Assembly (NCBI GenBank): GCA_964017185.1
Contig: OZ024876.1
Coordinates: 34,759,278-34,823,277, forward strand
DNA: 64,000 bases
Direction of reading: 5' to 3'
Source of the DNA: Rugalucina vietnamica
Taxonomy: Eukaryota > Mollusca > Bivalvia > Lucinida > Lucinidae
Part shown: positions 10,205-22,544 of the stretch, in pieces
Layout: each line of letters starts with the position of its first letter
Numbering within the stretch: position 1 is the first letter of the stretch
Translations under genes and position numbers: made by a program
The notes under the pieces: model-generated
What the model was told of the DNA's origin: nothing
Databases searched by the model: none
The model's input: the letters and a program-made list of their open reading frames with translations, nothing else

Positions 10205-13200
10205 CATGATATTCAAATGTTTCTACTGAATATGGCTTTTATTTCACGAGTGAAGAATGAAATATATACACATGGAAATAAGTTAGGGAACACCTGTAAT
10301 AATGTGACTACTAACCTTGGACTGTATATATCCTTCTTTATAGGAATTATGAAGAATGTTTTGAAAACTTGACAGAATCTGTAGTATCAAAAGTTTTTAC
10401 TATTTGAAAATGGTAAGCATCAAATATAAACTGCGGCGGACAGCGGCCATCTTTGATTTAGAAATTTTCGCTAGATATACTGAACGCGCTAATATCCTTT
10501 GCGATAACTTCATTCTGTGAACTGGCATTGTCATAATTTTTCTTCAACATCAAGCTGAGAACTTGCCAGTGGTTTTGGTATCATTAATTCTTCATTTTCT
10601 GACCGACTGTCGGCGGTAGACCCATACTTTTGCGGGGGTTGGTTTCATGATCACGTTTTGTCCTTTGGCTATACATTTTGCAGGTTGTAAACGTTGGGCC
10701 AGATATTAGATCTGATCCTTTATGAATTTTAATTGCACGTTCTGGTCATAGCGCCATAGCGGAATTATTCTTTTACGGTGTTATTTGCAAAAAATCCAAC
10801 AATATTTCCTTCCATATAGTCCGGCACAAAATCGATTTGACCTGGAATTGTGGTATAAAGTTTTTTTCTTTACAGATTCTTGTAGGTTAGACATTGCCAT
10901 TAAGGATTCTGGATGATGACGGCCTGTCATCATTGAGCATTTTGAGAAATTCAAGATGGCGTCCAAGATGTCAGAAAATAATGAAAATACATATTTTATT
11001 GTACAAAGTGCCCGTTAAAATGAATAAAAATGCTATGTTTCCTCACAACTTTAGCAGGTATTATTATATCTGACATAAGTTATTGTTCCCTGGTTTTAGG
11101 ATCAAAACTGACATCCAAGATGGCCGCCAGAATAAGATTTCTTGACGAATACAAATGTCTGCACAGGATATACATATTTGAGCTTCTTATGCATACATAT
11201 TTTGATCAATTAGGCATGAACATGACATATTAAGTTTTGTTTTCTTTATAGATCCATGCATGTTAGACCTTGTCAGTATATAATCCAACTTTTGACACCC
11301 TGTCAGCATTAAACAATTTGATCAAGATGATATCTGAAAATAATTTTTACGCACTGTTTTAAAGTTTGTCTCTAACTGAATGAAAAATGCTGTTTTATCT
11401 CAGCATTTAATACATATTGGCATATCAAAAAGTAGTTACCTTTTCCAGGCTTGAGTACAATATGGAATCCACGATGGCTGTCAGACGAACATTTAAATAT
11501 TATAAACATTTTCCTGATACATGTAAACTGTTAAACCTTTTGTATATTTCTGATTTTAATGCACCATAAAACGTTTAATTCTTAGGAATACTAATGAAAA
11601 AATAACAAGGACTCCACTGTATAATGGCGCTCACATAGTATGTCTGGTCAATATTCATTTTATTGTTATTTGCTGTTACCGAGAACAAACAGCAGCTTAT
11701 TAAATTCTATAGGCTATGGTCTTACACAGGATGCTTAGATTTATAAAGGGAGCAATGATATCCACAAATTAGTTGATACAGGCTAAAAAGCAAACAAAAT
11801 ATGTAAAAATGTATTTCAATTGAAAGTATTGACATAAACACACTTAAAAGCAGACAGATAATATCCTTGTATACCATATAGTCACTTCTGTACTTCATGA
11901 AAATCGAAAAAGAGTTTCAATTGTTGCGGATGACACTGATGTACTTTTTGTTACTTTAAATCTCAACACCTCACGATTCCTGGTATCGTTTGAAAACAAG
12001 AACTGTCATAAGCCGACAGACTAGGTATAAAAGACTGTTGAACTAACACTTGATTTAATTAACGCTCATTTTCTATAAAGATTGGTCACTATTGCACATT
12101 TTTATACTTTGACCTCCTAAATAACTGAAATTGTCAGTCATGCCTTTTAAAATCAGATCTGCTACTGTACCTCTAACCACCAAATCGCCTTCTTAAATCA
12201 ACTAAATTGCATTTTTTGAAGTGAAACTGAAAGTCATAGTGCCACATAGCGCTGTGGTTAGGCTTAGGCTTGTAGGAAATAAATAACACAAAACTGTGAG
12301 ACAAATGGTTTTTAGACTGCGTCCTTAGCTGCATAATTGTTGTTTTATTGCATCTGCTTATAGCATGGGGTGATATAAGAGCTCAACTTTTCGGATGTAC
12401 GTAATAATTTCCTTTGGCTAAATATGCTTTCAAGTATGCATATTGACCAGGTATCATTGGTCTATTTTGTATGTTCCATTCACTTTGACTGTTGAATGTT
12501 TTGCCAAAGTATGTTTAGTCTAGCATTGAAAGGTGTTTATCAGTAACTTAGCTGTAATTGTAAAACCTTGCTTATCTTTTTATTATTACTTAAGTATTTG
12601 TCCTTTATATACATGAACATGCTTGTATGTTTCAAACACATACCTTCTACTGATGCCATTGACATATATTTCATGCCCCTCTGACTCTGGCCAAATTAAT
12701 GTCATATTACTTAGCTGGCTGAATGTGTAGCTGTCTTTGAACTATTCTTAAGCAAACTCTTACACTTGGAACCCTTGATTTCATTCCAGGCCATTGATAT
12801 TTTAAGTAGAGGCTAACATTTGGATTGTGTAATCGTGTCTGTTAATTGTCATTGATATACTTTTAAAGCATGCACCATAGCCTGGTATTCCCCTTGATCT
12901 GATTTTCATGCTCTGTTGACATTGACAATATTTCTGTCACGGCTTGCACTAAGGTGTGTATTTCTGCACCATTGTTAGACAGCTCGGTGTGAATCCGTAA
13001 ATAAAAATTTCCCCAGGACATTGATCTATATTGTACAGTGTGCTACCTAGAGTTTGTTAAAATTTACATAGATTTTCGCATTTAAGTGTGTTTCCTGTAA
13101 CACCGATATCTGCAGATATATAGATCCTTAGATATAAAAGGTCCTTTGTACATCCTTCGGCTGAAGCATCCCTTGTACACACATGACCTACACTGTGTTT

Positions 13201-14965
13201 TGTAATTATTGCATCCACTGCAGTTGCAATATCGTCAAGGATGTTTTTATCATCAATGCTGTTGATTTTTGACAGTATATATCTTCTAGATCTTAATCCT
13301 GTCCATTTGTTCTGAAGCTATATAAATCAATATACTTTCAGTAAAAGGAGCTAAGCTGGAGTATATAACAAGTCATACCCGATACGACTTATAAATAAGA
13401 AAAAAAACTGTACAAAAGTCTCCACTGTGCACTTAACATGTAAGCTTGTTTCTTAGCTTTAGTTGTGTGGAGGAAATGCATTGGTATTCAATTCAAGCGC
13501 AAATATTTTTTATACTATTATAAATCTTATAAATGCCAATTTGATGATTTTACATGTATCATGCTGATAATGAATCTATGAATGAATGGTAATGCAATTT
13601 TCATCATCGTTTTACACTGTCACAGTGACCATTTATTATGGATCCTTTTCATAATATGTGTAAAATTAAACTGAAATTACAGTAATAGAATAACAGCAAT
13701 GCAGTGTGTTAAATCTGCACTTTTAATAGCTTCAAAGATAATTCAAAGCAATTACTTAAAATATATTCAAAGCATTTGCTTAGATGAACCATGTGGTATT
13801 TTCCTGTCTATTTTACAGCAACAATATACAGAAAGAGAAGAAATTGTGGTGGTGTTTTTCTGGTGGCCATTTTGGATGTCATCTTAAATATGATGATTTT
13901 ACAGCTTGCAAAAATATGTAAGCTTCAACAGTTCTATAACTTCCCTTCAAGATTTGATCAAAATGCAAACAAACATTCAAACAAACATTCACTTTCAGAT
14001 CAGTGTAATTGACTTTTTAGTTCTAAATCAGTATCTGGTAGACATTTTGGATGCCATCTTGAATTTCTGACAAGGCTCGATGATGTCATGAGTTCATTAT
14101 TTTGATTCTATAATGTCAGTGTCTAATCGAGAAAAAGCTCAAATATGTTTACCGTATAAATATATGGTAAAACAATTAAAATCTTTAAAAAAAAATCTTA
14201 TTTTGGCAGCCATCTTGGATGCCATCCTTGGTTTTCAAACCAGATATGATTAACTGAAGACAGTTGAGTTAATACCTAACAAGGTTGTGAGGCAACATAG
14301 CATTTTCATTCATTTTATGGACAAAATGTATAGCAGACCATATGTATTTTCATCATTTTAGACATCTTGGACGCCATCTTGAATTTCTCAAAATGCTCAA
14401 TGATGACAGGCTGTCATCATCCAGAATCTTAAATTGCAATGTCTTACCTACAAGAATCCATCAAGAAAAAAACTTTATACCCGACTTCCAGGTCCATCGA
14501 AAATATGCCATATTCGTGCCGGACTAATAGAAATCAATGCAAACTGCAGATTTTGTATGATTAGTTGGTTTGAAGATGAAACATGGAGTTTTAGATCCGA
14601 AGTCGTTTACTCATTGAGAACGATCAGATGCAACATTCTATTCCTGTTTCGCATTGTGGAGTGCAGAAGCAAAAAGGCAGTAAAAGTGGAGTTTTTCATG
14701 TATGGCACATTGTGTCCTCCGTAGCACAAGGACAAAATGTTGTGAATGTCCCGGCATAAATTGGCATGTTGTTAGGCCAAGGTAATACATGTGATAAAAA
14801 TTTCAGTATCGCCAGAAAATAGGAAAATGGATTTTTTTCAAACATTTCCCAAGAGCTAAAAGTGTTCCCTAACTTATTTCCATGTGTATACATACATGTA
14901 CAGTGTATTTTCACTTCACGAGTGAAATTAAAGCTATATTCAACAGAAACATTTGAATTTTCTTT
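10205..14965. mobile_element. Foldback element N, long inverted arms
   Basis: The left arm (about 10205-11520) and right arm (about 13860-14965) are inverted copies. Matching landmarks: ATTCAAATGTTTCT..GAATATGGCTTT with its complement at about 14925-14957; CATGGAAATAAGTTAGGGAA (10276) with its complement at 14866; GATGATGACGGCCTGTCATC (10911) with its complement at 14400; AAGATGGCCGCCAGAATAAG (11119) with its complement at 14192. The middle 2.3 kb has no transposase and no long frame. Total about 4.75 kb. Confidence 0.75.
11530..13860. other. Unique interior of foldback N, no gene seen
   Basis: AT-rich, stops in all frames, longest frames about 60 codons. No RNA gene recognised. Confidence 0.5.
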
Positions 14966-15089
14966 TTATTTTATACAATGCTTGCAAACTCATTTTCAGC
15001 AAAGGAAAGCATAATTGTGTATGTTATTTTGCAACAATCTCGCTTTCATTCAAAAACTTGTTACATGAATTAGACATGATTGTAAATTC

Positions 15090-15157
15090 AGTTAAAATAT
15101 TAGTGACAACCTTGTATGACAAGTTAAAATATTAGTGACAACCTTGTATGACAAGTG
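15090..15157 (+). repeat. 33-bp tandem duplication
   Basis: GTTAAAATATTAGTGACAAC followed by CTTGTATGACAAGT occurs twice in direct succession without mismatch, a recent duplication. Confidence 0.9.
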
Positions 15158-15179
15158 ACGTCAGTTAAAAGATAACATA

Positions 15180-15612
15180 TACTTCGTACTGAAAAGAAGT
15201 ACAAGTAGGCAAAGATCAGGAAAAGGCGCAATCAGAAAAAGACTCCCACTCCAAAAACCAAGGTGGGAAAAAACCAAACTAACAATCAGGTACTTATACC
15301 ATGAAAACATTTCGTAAGCCGAATGAGCAGCTATTTTCCCAATAGGTGGCCACTCAGTTACCTTAACTTAACTAAAAATATGCAAACATACATAAGGCGC
15401 CAACAGCACAAAAATATTTTAAACACCAAGACATAAAACAAAAAGAACCACCACAGAAGTATCGACTTGGAACGATCAGTAACACAAAGTTACTGGCGGG
15501 TTTAAATCGATTTTTTACGGCCGTAACCTCACCCTCAGCTTCTGCAGTGGTTAATAACATTTAGTTAGTTCTTCGGTCCTCTAAAGATCACTAAAGTGGA
15601 GAGGTGAAAAAA
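15180..15612 (-). mobile_element. Repeat F, complete copy
   Basis: Inverted relative to 8880-9308. Starts GTACAAGTAGGCAAAGATCA and ends near CGGTCCTCTAAAG. Includes GGTGGCCACTCAGTTACC and CACCACAGAAGTATCG. Followed by an (AATA)n run. Confidence 0.75.
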
Positions 15613-15614
15613 AA

Positions 15615-15621
15615 ATTAAAA

Positions 15622-15676
<55 letters not shown>

Positions 15677-15680
15677 ATAG
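15615..15680 (+). repeat. (AAAT)n microsatellite
   Basis: About 15 AAAT units directly after repeat F, possibly the expanded tail of that element. Confidence 0.95.
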
Positions 15681-15785
15681 ATAGCAAACCTAATTTATTT
15701 TGGTACCAAAGTGTTTTTATTGTTCTTACTGAGAAACTGAATATCCACACTTGATGTTTTCGTTCACAAATAAGAAAGTTATATG

Positions 15786-16022
15786 TGTTAAAGTATATAC
15801 ATTGTACTTATATCAATTGCATTCTCCAAGGGGAATAACTTGTGCACTTACATTGAATTGGAGTTATTTTTATTGCTCCTTTCTAATTATGACGTCATCA
15901 CTGTCATAGATACGACGTCAGGACATTACTTTACTTTTACTTGAAGTCACTGTTTTAGATCTTCACATTTAATATTAAAATAACTAAAACTACAGACGTA
16001 TTCAGCATATCTGACTTTATCA
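15786..16022 (+). repeat. 5' LTR
   Basis: 237 bp from TGTTAAAGTATATACATTG to GACTTTATCA. Contains a perfect CRE palindrome TGACGTCA near 15891 and a second GACGTCA about 23 bp on, both kept in the 3' LTR. Confidence 0.92.
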
Positions 16023-16024
16023 AA

Positions 16025-16037
16025 TGGTAGCAGAGCG
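16025..16037 (+). promoter_or_regulatory. Primer binding site, tRNA-iMet
   Basis: TGGTAGCAGAG two bases after the LTR is the complement of the CCA-tailed 3' end of animal initiator-Met tRNA. This marks the start of minus-strand DNA synthesis. Confidence 0.88.
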
Positions 16038-16225
16038 AGGTTACTTAACAGAGGAAAGGAAACACTACATGGAACCAGGAACAATTAACAGCAGTTAGAA
16101 GAATAGAATAAATGGACTAAAACAGAGACAGAGCAAAAATAGGAAAGCCAAGGAGAGCAGAGGAAACATAAAAAATTAAATAGTAACTGTTTTACATAAA
16201 AAAAGTAATTCATTAGTGTTTAGTT

Positions 16226-16303
16226 ATATTGTCTGAGGGCAATATATTCTCAGTGTCAGAAATACTTTTAGAGATAAGTTACAGTCTGCGGGCAGTATAT
16301 TCT
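16226..16303 (+). repeat. Leader hairpins 1 and 2
   Basis: ATTGTCTGAGGGCAAT and ACAGTCTGCGGGCAGT, small stems with TGAG/TGCG loops. Four relatives lie at 20209-20415. Downstream (about 16320-16440) a G-rich segment TTTCAGGGATTTGGGGAGAA is repeated. Confidence 0.6.
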
Positions 16304-16635
16304 TGGAGTTGGGAGGCCCTCCCAGGGGTTTTGGGGAATCAGGGAGAAGGACTATTTATTTTCAGGGATTTGGGGAGAATGGTCATTTATTTTCAGGGAT
16401 TTGGGGAGAAAGCATAACTGTTTTGGGTTTTAGGGAGCAGGGGGCTGATGGCAGGGTGACAATGCGCAAAAGAGGCCTCTTTTTCTAGGGGATACCCGGT
16501 CATCCGGTATAACAAAACGTATCATATATCAAAATGTTCAGCAGAGTCTGTAGTATATGGAACTGCCGGCATAAATTGGCAAAAGTGATGGCGAGCTGAG
16601 ATATCCAAGATGGCGTCCAACATAGCCAACAAATT

Positions 16636-18784
16636 AAACAAGTAGCCCAGGGGCAACGATCGCTCACCTGAGAGTCAACAAGTACAGTCACTGGACAAAG
16701 TAATTGGGGTTTTTACCATATATGGGTATGGTGGCCATCTTGGTCATGTGACCTTGAAACCCTACTTACATCAGCAGAAGAGCTCTTGTCTGGATTGTGT
16801 ATCCTCTTTTCTGCCATTTTGGTTCAAGTGAAAAAATCATCAGGGTCCTATAATGACGCCCGGGGTGGGGCCATATTTGACCACAGGGGCAAGATTGGCA
16901 GGATATATGTAGAGCTCCACATGACAATGTTGTATATCAAATATATAAGCTTTGTGTCATGCTGTTGCAGAGAAGAATTTTTCATACATTTCCATTATAA
17001 GTCTATGGTAGATAATGACATGCCTGGGGCGTGGCCTGTATGGACCCCAGGGGCACCGTTGGCAGCATTTATAAAGGAGAGGATTATACATTGGTCCTAA
17101 CAACATATGAAAGCTCTGGGCCATATGGTTTCAGAGAAGAAGGTTTTTTATGTTTTTCCCATGACGCCCCCCGGGACAGGGCCCGTATGGACCCCAGGGG
17201 CACAATTGGCAGGATTTATAAAGAGGACCACTATACATTGCTAAAAACAAAATATGAAAGCTTTGGGCCTTGTGGTTTCTGAGAAGAAGATTTTTTAAAG
17301 TTTTTTCCATGACGCCCCCGGGGCGGGGCCCGTATGGACCCCAGGGGCACGGTTGGCAGGATTTATAAAGAGCAACACTATACATTGCTATAAACAAAAT
17401 ATGAAAGCTCTGGGCCTTGTGGTTTAGGAGAAGAAATTTTTTTTATGTTTTTCCCATGACGCCCTCGGGGCGGGGCCCGTATGGACCCCAGGGGCAAGGT
17501 TGGCAGGATTTATATAGAGGACCACTATACATTGCTACTGACAAAATATGAAAGCTCTGGGCCTTGTGGTTGCGCAGAAGAAGATTTTTTTGTTTTTCTC
17601 ATTGTAAGTCTATGGCAGCTAATTACCCCCGGGGCTGGGCCATTTTTGACCACAAGAGCATGATTGGCAGGATTTATATAGAGCACCACTACACATTGCT
17701 ACATACAAAATATGAAAGCTTTGGGCCTTGTGGTTTCGGAGAAGAAGATTTTTTTATGTTTTTCCTATGACACCCCCGGGGTGGGGCCCGTATGGACCCC
17801 AGGGGCACAGTAGGCAGGATTTATAAAGAGGACCATTATACACTGCTACACACAAAATATGAAAGCTCTGATCCTTGTGGTTTCGGAGAAGAAGACTTTT
17901 TAAAGTTTTTCCCATGACCCCCCCGGGGCGGGGCCCGTATGGACCCCAGGGGCACGGTTGGCAGGATTTATAAAGAGGAACACTATATATTGCTACAAAC
18001 AAAATATGAAAGCTCTGGGCCTTGTGGTTTCGGAAAAGAAGATTTTTTTATGTTTTACCCATGACCCCCCGGGGCGGGGCCCGTATGGACCCCAGGGGCA
18101 CGGTTGGTAGGATTTATAAAGAGGACCACTATACATTGCTACACACAAAATATGAAAGCTCCGGGTCTTGTGGTTTTGGAGAAGAAGATTTTTTTTATGT
18201 TTTTCCCATTGTAAGTCTATGGGAGCTAATGACCCCCGGGGCGGGGCCATTTTTGACCCCAGGGGCATGATTGGCAGGATTTATAAAGAGGACCACTAAA
18301 CATTGCTACATACAAAATATGAAAGCTTTGGGCCTTGTGGTTTTGGAGAAGAAGATTTAATTATGTTTTTCCCATGACACCCCCGGGGCGGGGCCCCTAT
18401 GGACCCCAGGGACACGGTAGGCAGGATTTATAAAAAGGACCATTATACATTGCTACACACAAAATATGAAAGCTTTGGACCTTGTGGTTTCGGAGAAGAA
18501 TATTTTTTTTATGTTTTTCCCATTGTAAGTCTATGGGAGCCATCTGTTGCCATGGAAACCAGAGTTCTAATCCGACCTGCCCCAAAACCTTGCACAACCT
18601 TTCCCCCTCCTCAATGATGCTTTAGATAAAATTTGATTACGATCGGCCATGTTGTCTTAGAGATATTTGAGTTTGAAAATGTGAACGGACGGACGCACGG
18701 ACGGACGGACGGACGCACGGACGGACGCCGGCTCGACTACTGTACTATAAGCTCATCTTGTGAGCCTTCGGCTCAGGTGAGCTA
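16636..18784 (+). mobile_element. Family C element with satellite-like array, inside the LTR element
   Basis: The left end GTAGCCCAGGGGCAACGATCGCTCACCTGAG mirrors the outer end of the copy at 4392-6090 (given here only as landmarks GCCCAGGGGC and GCTCACCTGAG). Then the family module with GGTGGCCATCTTGGTCATGT, an expanded array (16850-18570), the ACGGACGGACG run at 18687-18725 and the terminal hairpin ending GGCTCAGGTGAGCTA. Open frames here are array by-products. Confidence 0.75.
16850..18570 (+). repeat. Tandem array, 11 units of ~147 bp (or ~164 bp)
   Basis: Counted by the landmark GGACCCCAGGGGCA or its variant GACCACAGGGGCA at about 16879, 17040, 17188, 17337, 17483, 17647, 17793, 17940, 18087, 18254 and 18401. 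Spacings are mostly 146-149, with 161-167 where TTGTAAGTCTATGG is inserted. Each unit also holds AAAATATGAAAGCT and CCTTGTGGTTTCGGAGAAG. Long units recur every four short ones at the right, suggesting a higher-order repeat of about 607 bp. Confidence 0.88.
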
Positions 18785-20208
18785 AAAATCCATATTTGAG
18801 GGTATATATGCATTTCAAAAGTTTCAGGTCAAAGAAATACACAATATTTTGAGATTTTCTGAAAGGCTTCAAAATATGCAAATTGGATAACATTTGAAGG
18901 GGAAATGGTGTTTAAAATTTAACTTATATGGCCTTAGGGGTCGTTTCTGACACAAAAATATTTTTTTGCACAAAAATAAGAGATTTGTTTGGCTTCATTT
19001 AACTTTTTTTTAAGTAATAAGTTTGTCTTATACAAGAAACTGGTCATTTAAGCCATAATTGTACATTATTTACAAAGTTAGTCTGCATTAATTTACCCCA
19101 CCCCCTTATTTTAGATTTTACATGCTTTCATGTATTTCTCAACTTGCTGTTAGAAATCACGTGTGTTTTATAGAGCATGCAGTCTTTATGACGTTGGATT
19201 CATTACAAATATGCTGTTTTATTGACAATAATAAGAGAACAACATCCAAGATGGCCGCCAAAACTTACAATTCTTTATCACGTTCGGCGATATGATTTAG
19301 ATGACTTTGTTGTACCAAAACTTTTGGTTATTGTTTTTATGATCTGCCTGAAACTTATTTGAACATATAAAACAAAGTTTAAAGGCATTTATGATGGCAC
19401 ATAAGATGATTTAGACAAAAGCTCATATACGAGTCCATACATAGGTGTCAAAAATATCTGCAAGAACAAGAGCGTCTTCTTTGTTTCTAAAGCGCTAGCT
19501 AAGATGATGTTGGTGCTTATCAATGGCTGAAAATCTACATAACTTAGATGAATGGTATGTTTGATTGTAACTGTATATAACAGCATCAAGTCGAGAGGCA
19601 AATTTATTACATCCATTTATAATATGGCTGCTGAGCAGAAAAGTGACCTTTTATATATGAGGATTTCATCTTCTGTGACTGAGACAACGGAAATCCCACT
19701 ATTCCATTTAACACCATGCCTAAATCCAGTCTCAAACCACTAGTGAATGCAAGTAATAAAAGCAACTTGAATGTTCATTCAATAATTCCTTGTATTATAC
19801 TACAAATTCAATACATTATAACCTTTTGGTTGCTTTCAGGACAAGATTCACCTTGACACTTGGATGTTAACTCCAACTACCTATCTTTTTTTTATCTTCA
19901 GTACAAAACACACAAAATGTTCTTTAATCCATTTATCTAAGACAGCTCTCGCATACTGTTTGTAGTGTATGATGCACCAAAGGTCTTATGAGGGAAATGG
20001 GAATAATTTAATTTACAGTGTGTACACGTTTAGATTTTGTCTAAGGTTGGCTGCTATGCATGTCATTTATAACTGCCAGGTCATTGAAAGAGATGAGGAA
20101 AACATTTTAGGGAGCTGGGGAGAAAGGTCATTTTTCTTTCGGGGAGCAGGGAGCAAAGACCCCCCCTCCCTGGAGGGGGGGGGGGTGAGGGCTCAGTTGG
20201 GAACAGCG

Positions 20209-20415
20209 CTCTACTGTCTGAGGGCAGTTCATTCTTGGTGTAGACGGAACTGGCGCTCTACTGTCTGAGGACAGTACATCCTGTTGGAAATTGGTGTTCT
20301 GCTGTCTTAGGGCAGTAGCATATCCTCAGTGTTGGGGACTAAAAGGACAACAAAACTGTTCGAGTACAGTTTCATATAGTGTAGATAGTTACATTTATTT
20401 CTGTCTGCGGACAGT
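20209..20415 (+). repeat. Leader hairpins 3-6
   Basis: ACTGTCTGAGGGCAGT (20213), ACTGTCTGAGGACAGT (20258), CTGTCTTAGGGCAG (20303) and CTGTCTGCGGACAG (20401). Stems are kept while sequence varies. Their place before gag is where retroelement packaging signals lie; that function is an inference. Confidence 0.6.
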
Positions 20416-20516
20416 ACTTACCATCTGAGGTTGGTAAGTGAACATAAGTAGTTTGAAAACAGTTTACTGGTGGATAGTTGGCCTAGGTGCAAGCCTTTAT
20501 AGTTAAACTGCCTGTG

Positions 20517-21293
20517 ATGGCAATAAGAATTGACCCACCCCATTTAAGCTCAAAAGCGTATGAGCTTTACAGACAAGAGTTATTAGCATGGAGAGAGGTG
20601 ACAGAATTGAGAAAGGAAGGTGAAATAGACACATTGATTGCATTCCTTGATAAGCATCTCAAAAAGGATGATCTAGCGGATGGTTTAGAGAAATTCGAAG
20701 AGTTTGAAGACTTTCAGAGAAATCCAGAAATGAGTATTTCTGAATTTATAGCCACCTTTGATTCCAGATAGAGGAAAATAGAAAAAATAAAGATGTCACT
20801 GCCACTCGAAATACTGGCATTCAAATTGCTTAAGCGAGATAATATTAGTAAAGAAGAAATAATGCTAGTCCTGACGGGCATGAATTATGCAGGCAAGAAA
20901 CTTTTGTATGATGCAGCCAAAAGTTCTCTTCAAAAATTCAAGGGGGGCATTGCTGAGGGGCAAGCTAGTACAAGCTCGGCTATAAAACTGGAAACGGCAT
21001 TCCTAGCACAGCAAGAGGAAGCATTAGCAGCAGCAGGGTACATGTATAAGCGGTTTGAAGGAAAAACAGGAAGATGGAGAAAGGACAATTACAGCAATCA
21101 ACACAGAGGTCAAAGACGCGCTTGTGAACATACATGTAGTAAGAAATTGAACCCTTTAGGACCAGATGGTAAGGTACTCACATGTAGGTGGTGTGCGTCT
21201 TACAGACATTTTGTTGCTGAGTGCCCACACAATACAGACATTGATGAAGAAGTTTGTGAAACTTCTATTAGTGATGAACATATTGTGTTGTAA
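20517..21293 (+). pseudogene. gag: Copia-like gag with one in-frame amber stop
   Basis: Structural nucleocapsid protein of the LTR element. The frame from the ATG at 20517 is broken once, by TAG at 20769-20771, and continues in the same frame to TAA at 21293; total 258 codons. The N-terminal half is charged and helical (gag-like capsid region). The C-terminal part carries a zinc knuckle C-x2-C-x4-H-x4-C near residues 224-237, preceded by a basic stretch for RNA binding and followed by an acidic tail. The context -NPLGPDGKVLTC- before the knuckle is typical of invertebrate copia-like gags as I recall them. The amber codon sits where a Tyr codon (TAT/TAC) would fit. Either a dead copy or, less likely, read-through. 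A GTG-initiated extension to 20487 is possible but not needed. Confidence 0.82.
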
Positions 21294-21521
21294 TTTTGTT
21301 TGAGCAAGGACATGTTAAGCAAAGAATTTGCTACTGAATTGTCAAACATTTAAAATTCCTATGTTGAAAATTAATTGGTAATTTTGAAATAATTTCCCTT
21401 GAATAATGAATGGCTATAATAAGGTTGTAAATATGAACTACATGTGTATTGCATTTTAGGAGTTTAGAGTTTGCATATGTTAATTCAGTTTTATTTCAGT
21501 GTATAATTTTCAATCCATTTG

Positions 21522-21656
<135 letters not shown>

Positions 21657-21890
21657 TGTTTAAGTATATACATTGTATTTACAATAGCATTATCCAAGGG
21701 AAATAACTTGTATACTTACATTGAATTGGAGTTATCGTTATTGCTACTTTCTTATTATGACGTCATCATTGTCATAGATACGACGTCATGGCATTACTTT
21801 ACTTTTACTTGAAGTAACTGTTTTAGGTCTTCACATTTATTATTAAAATAACTAAAACTACAGAATTATTCAGCATCACTGACTTTATCA
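21657..21890 (+). repeat. 3' LTR
   Basis: 234 bp, TGTTTAAGTATATACATTG to GACTTTATCA. Followed by target duplication ATATG. Confidence 0.92.
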
Positions 21891-21950
21891 ATATGCGTCT
21901 GGAATTATGAAGTGGCATGCGTTAAGTAAAGGGAAAAGGCGGAGGAAATT

Positions 21951-22016
21951 CAAAAATGTTATATTTTTACATGTGAAAATATAAAATATAACCTTTTTTC
22001 ACATGTGAAAATATAA
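21951..22016. repeat. Perfect-arm palindrome
   Basis: ATGTTATATTTTTACATGTG pairs with CACATGTGAAAATATAACAT, giving a 66-bp AT-rich cruciform-prone site. Confidence 0.8.
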
Positions 22017-22082
22017 CATTCAAATATATGTTATGTTTGAGAAATATTTCTCTGTATTTAATGACTTTGTATATAAAAACAA

Positions 22083-22220
22083 GGCGGTTCTAACGAGTAC
22101 CCACAATCTATGTTTTGGAGCAAAAATAAGAAAAAAAGGTATACCCCTGCATACCCCAGTTTTACTATATAAAAGTGGGGTTTAAGAGGGTATTCATTGC
22201 ACGGACATGTTTTCCTGATG
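22083..22220. mobile_element. Family B MITE, half copy
   Basis: Begins in the centre (AGGCGGTTCTAACGAGTACC) and ends GGACATGTTTTCCTGATG. The other half is missing. Confidence 0.8.
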
Positions 22221-22544
22221 AAACTGGTCGACCTAGTTTACACGGATGAAAATAATGGCAACTGAGGTGAGATTCTGAATAATCTGAAAAATATGTGTCT
22301 TCCTTTTTTCCGTTCTTCAAATCTTGTAGCAAAGAGGTCAAGCTCTTATAATTTTAGGTATTTACAATATATTATTTTTTAAAACAATTTATTTCAGTCG
22401 CATATCATATTGTTCGCTAGTCTGTTATCGGTGCTTTTCGAATGCAATCTTGTTCATTTTCACATTTGTATTTTTAAGATATTACATGCTTTAACTTGTA
22501 TTCATTGACAATCCTTTTATAGTCGGTTCAAAAGCTCCATAGAG

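Noticed and set aside
17031-18617. Several 60-90-codon frames on both strands
   Set aside because: They recur with the 147-bp repeat in all frames and change with each unit; array by-products.
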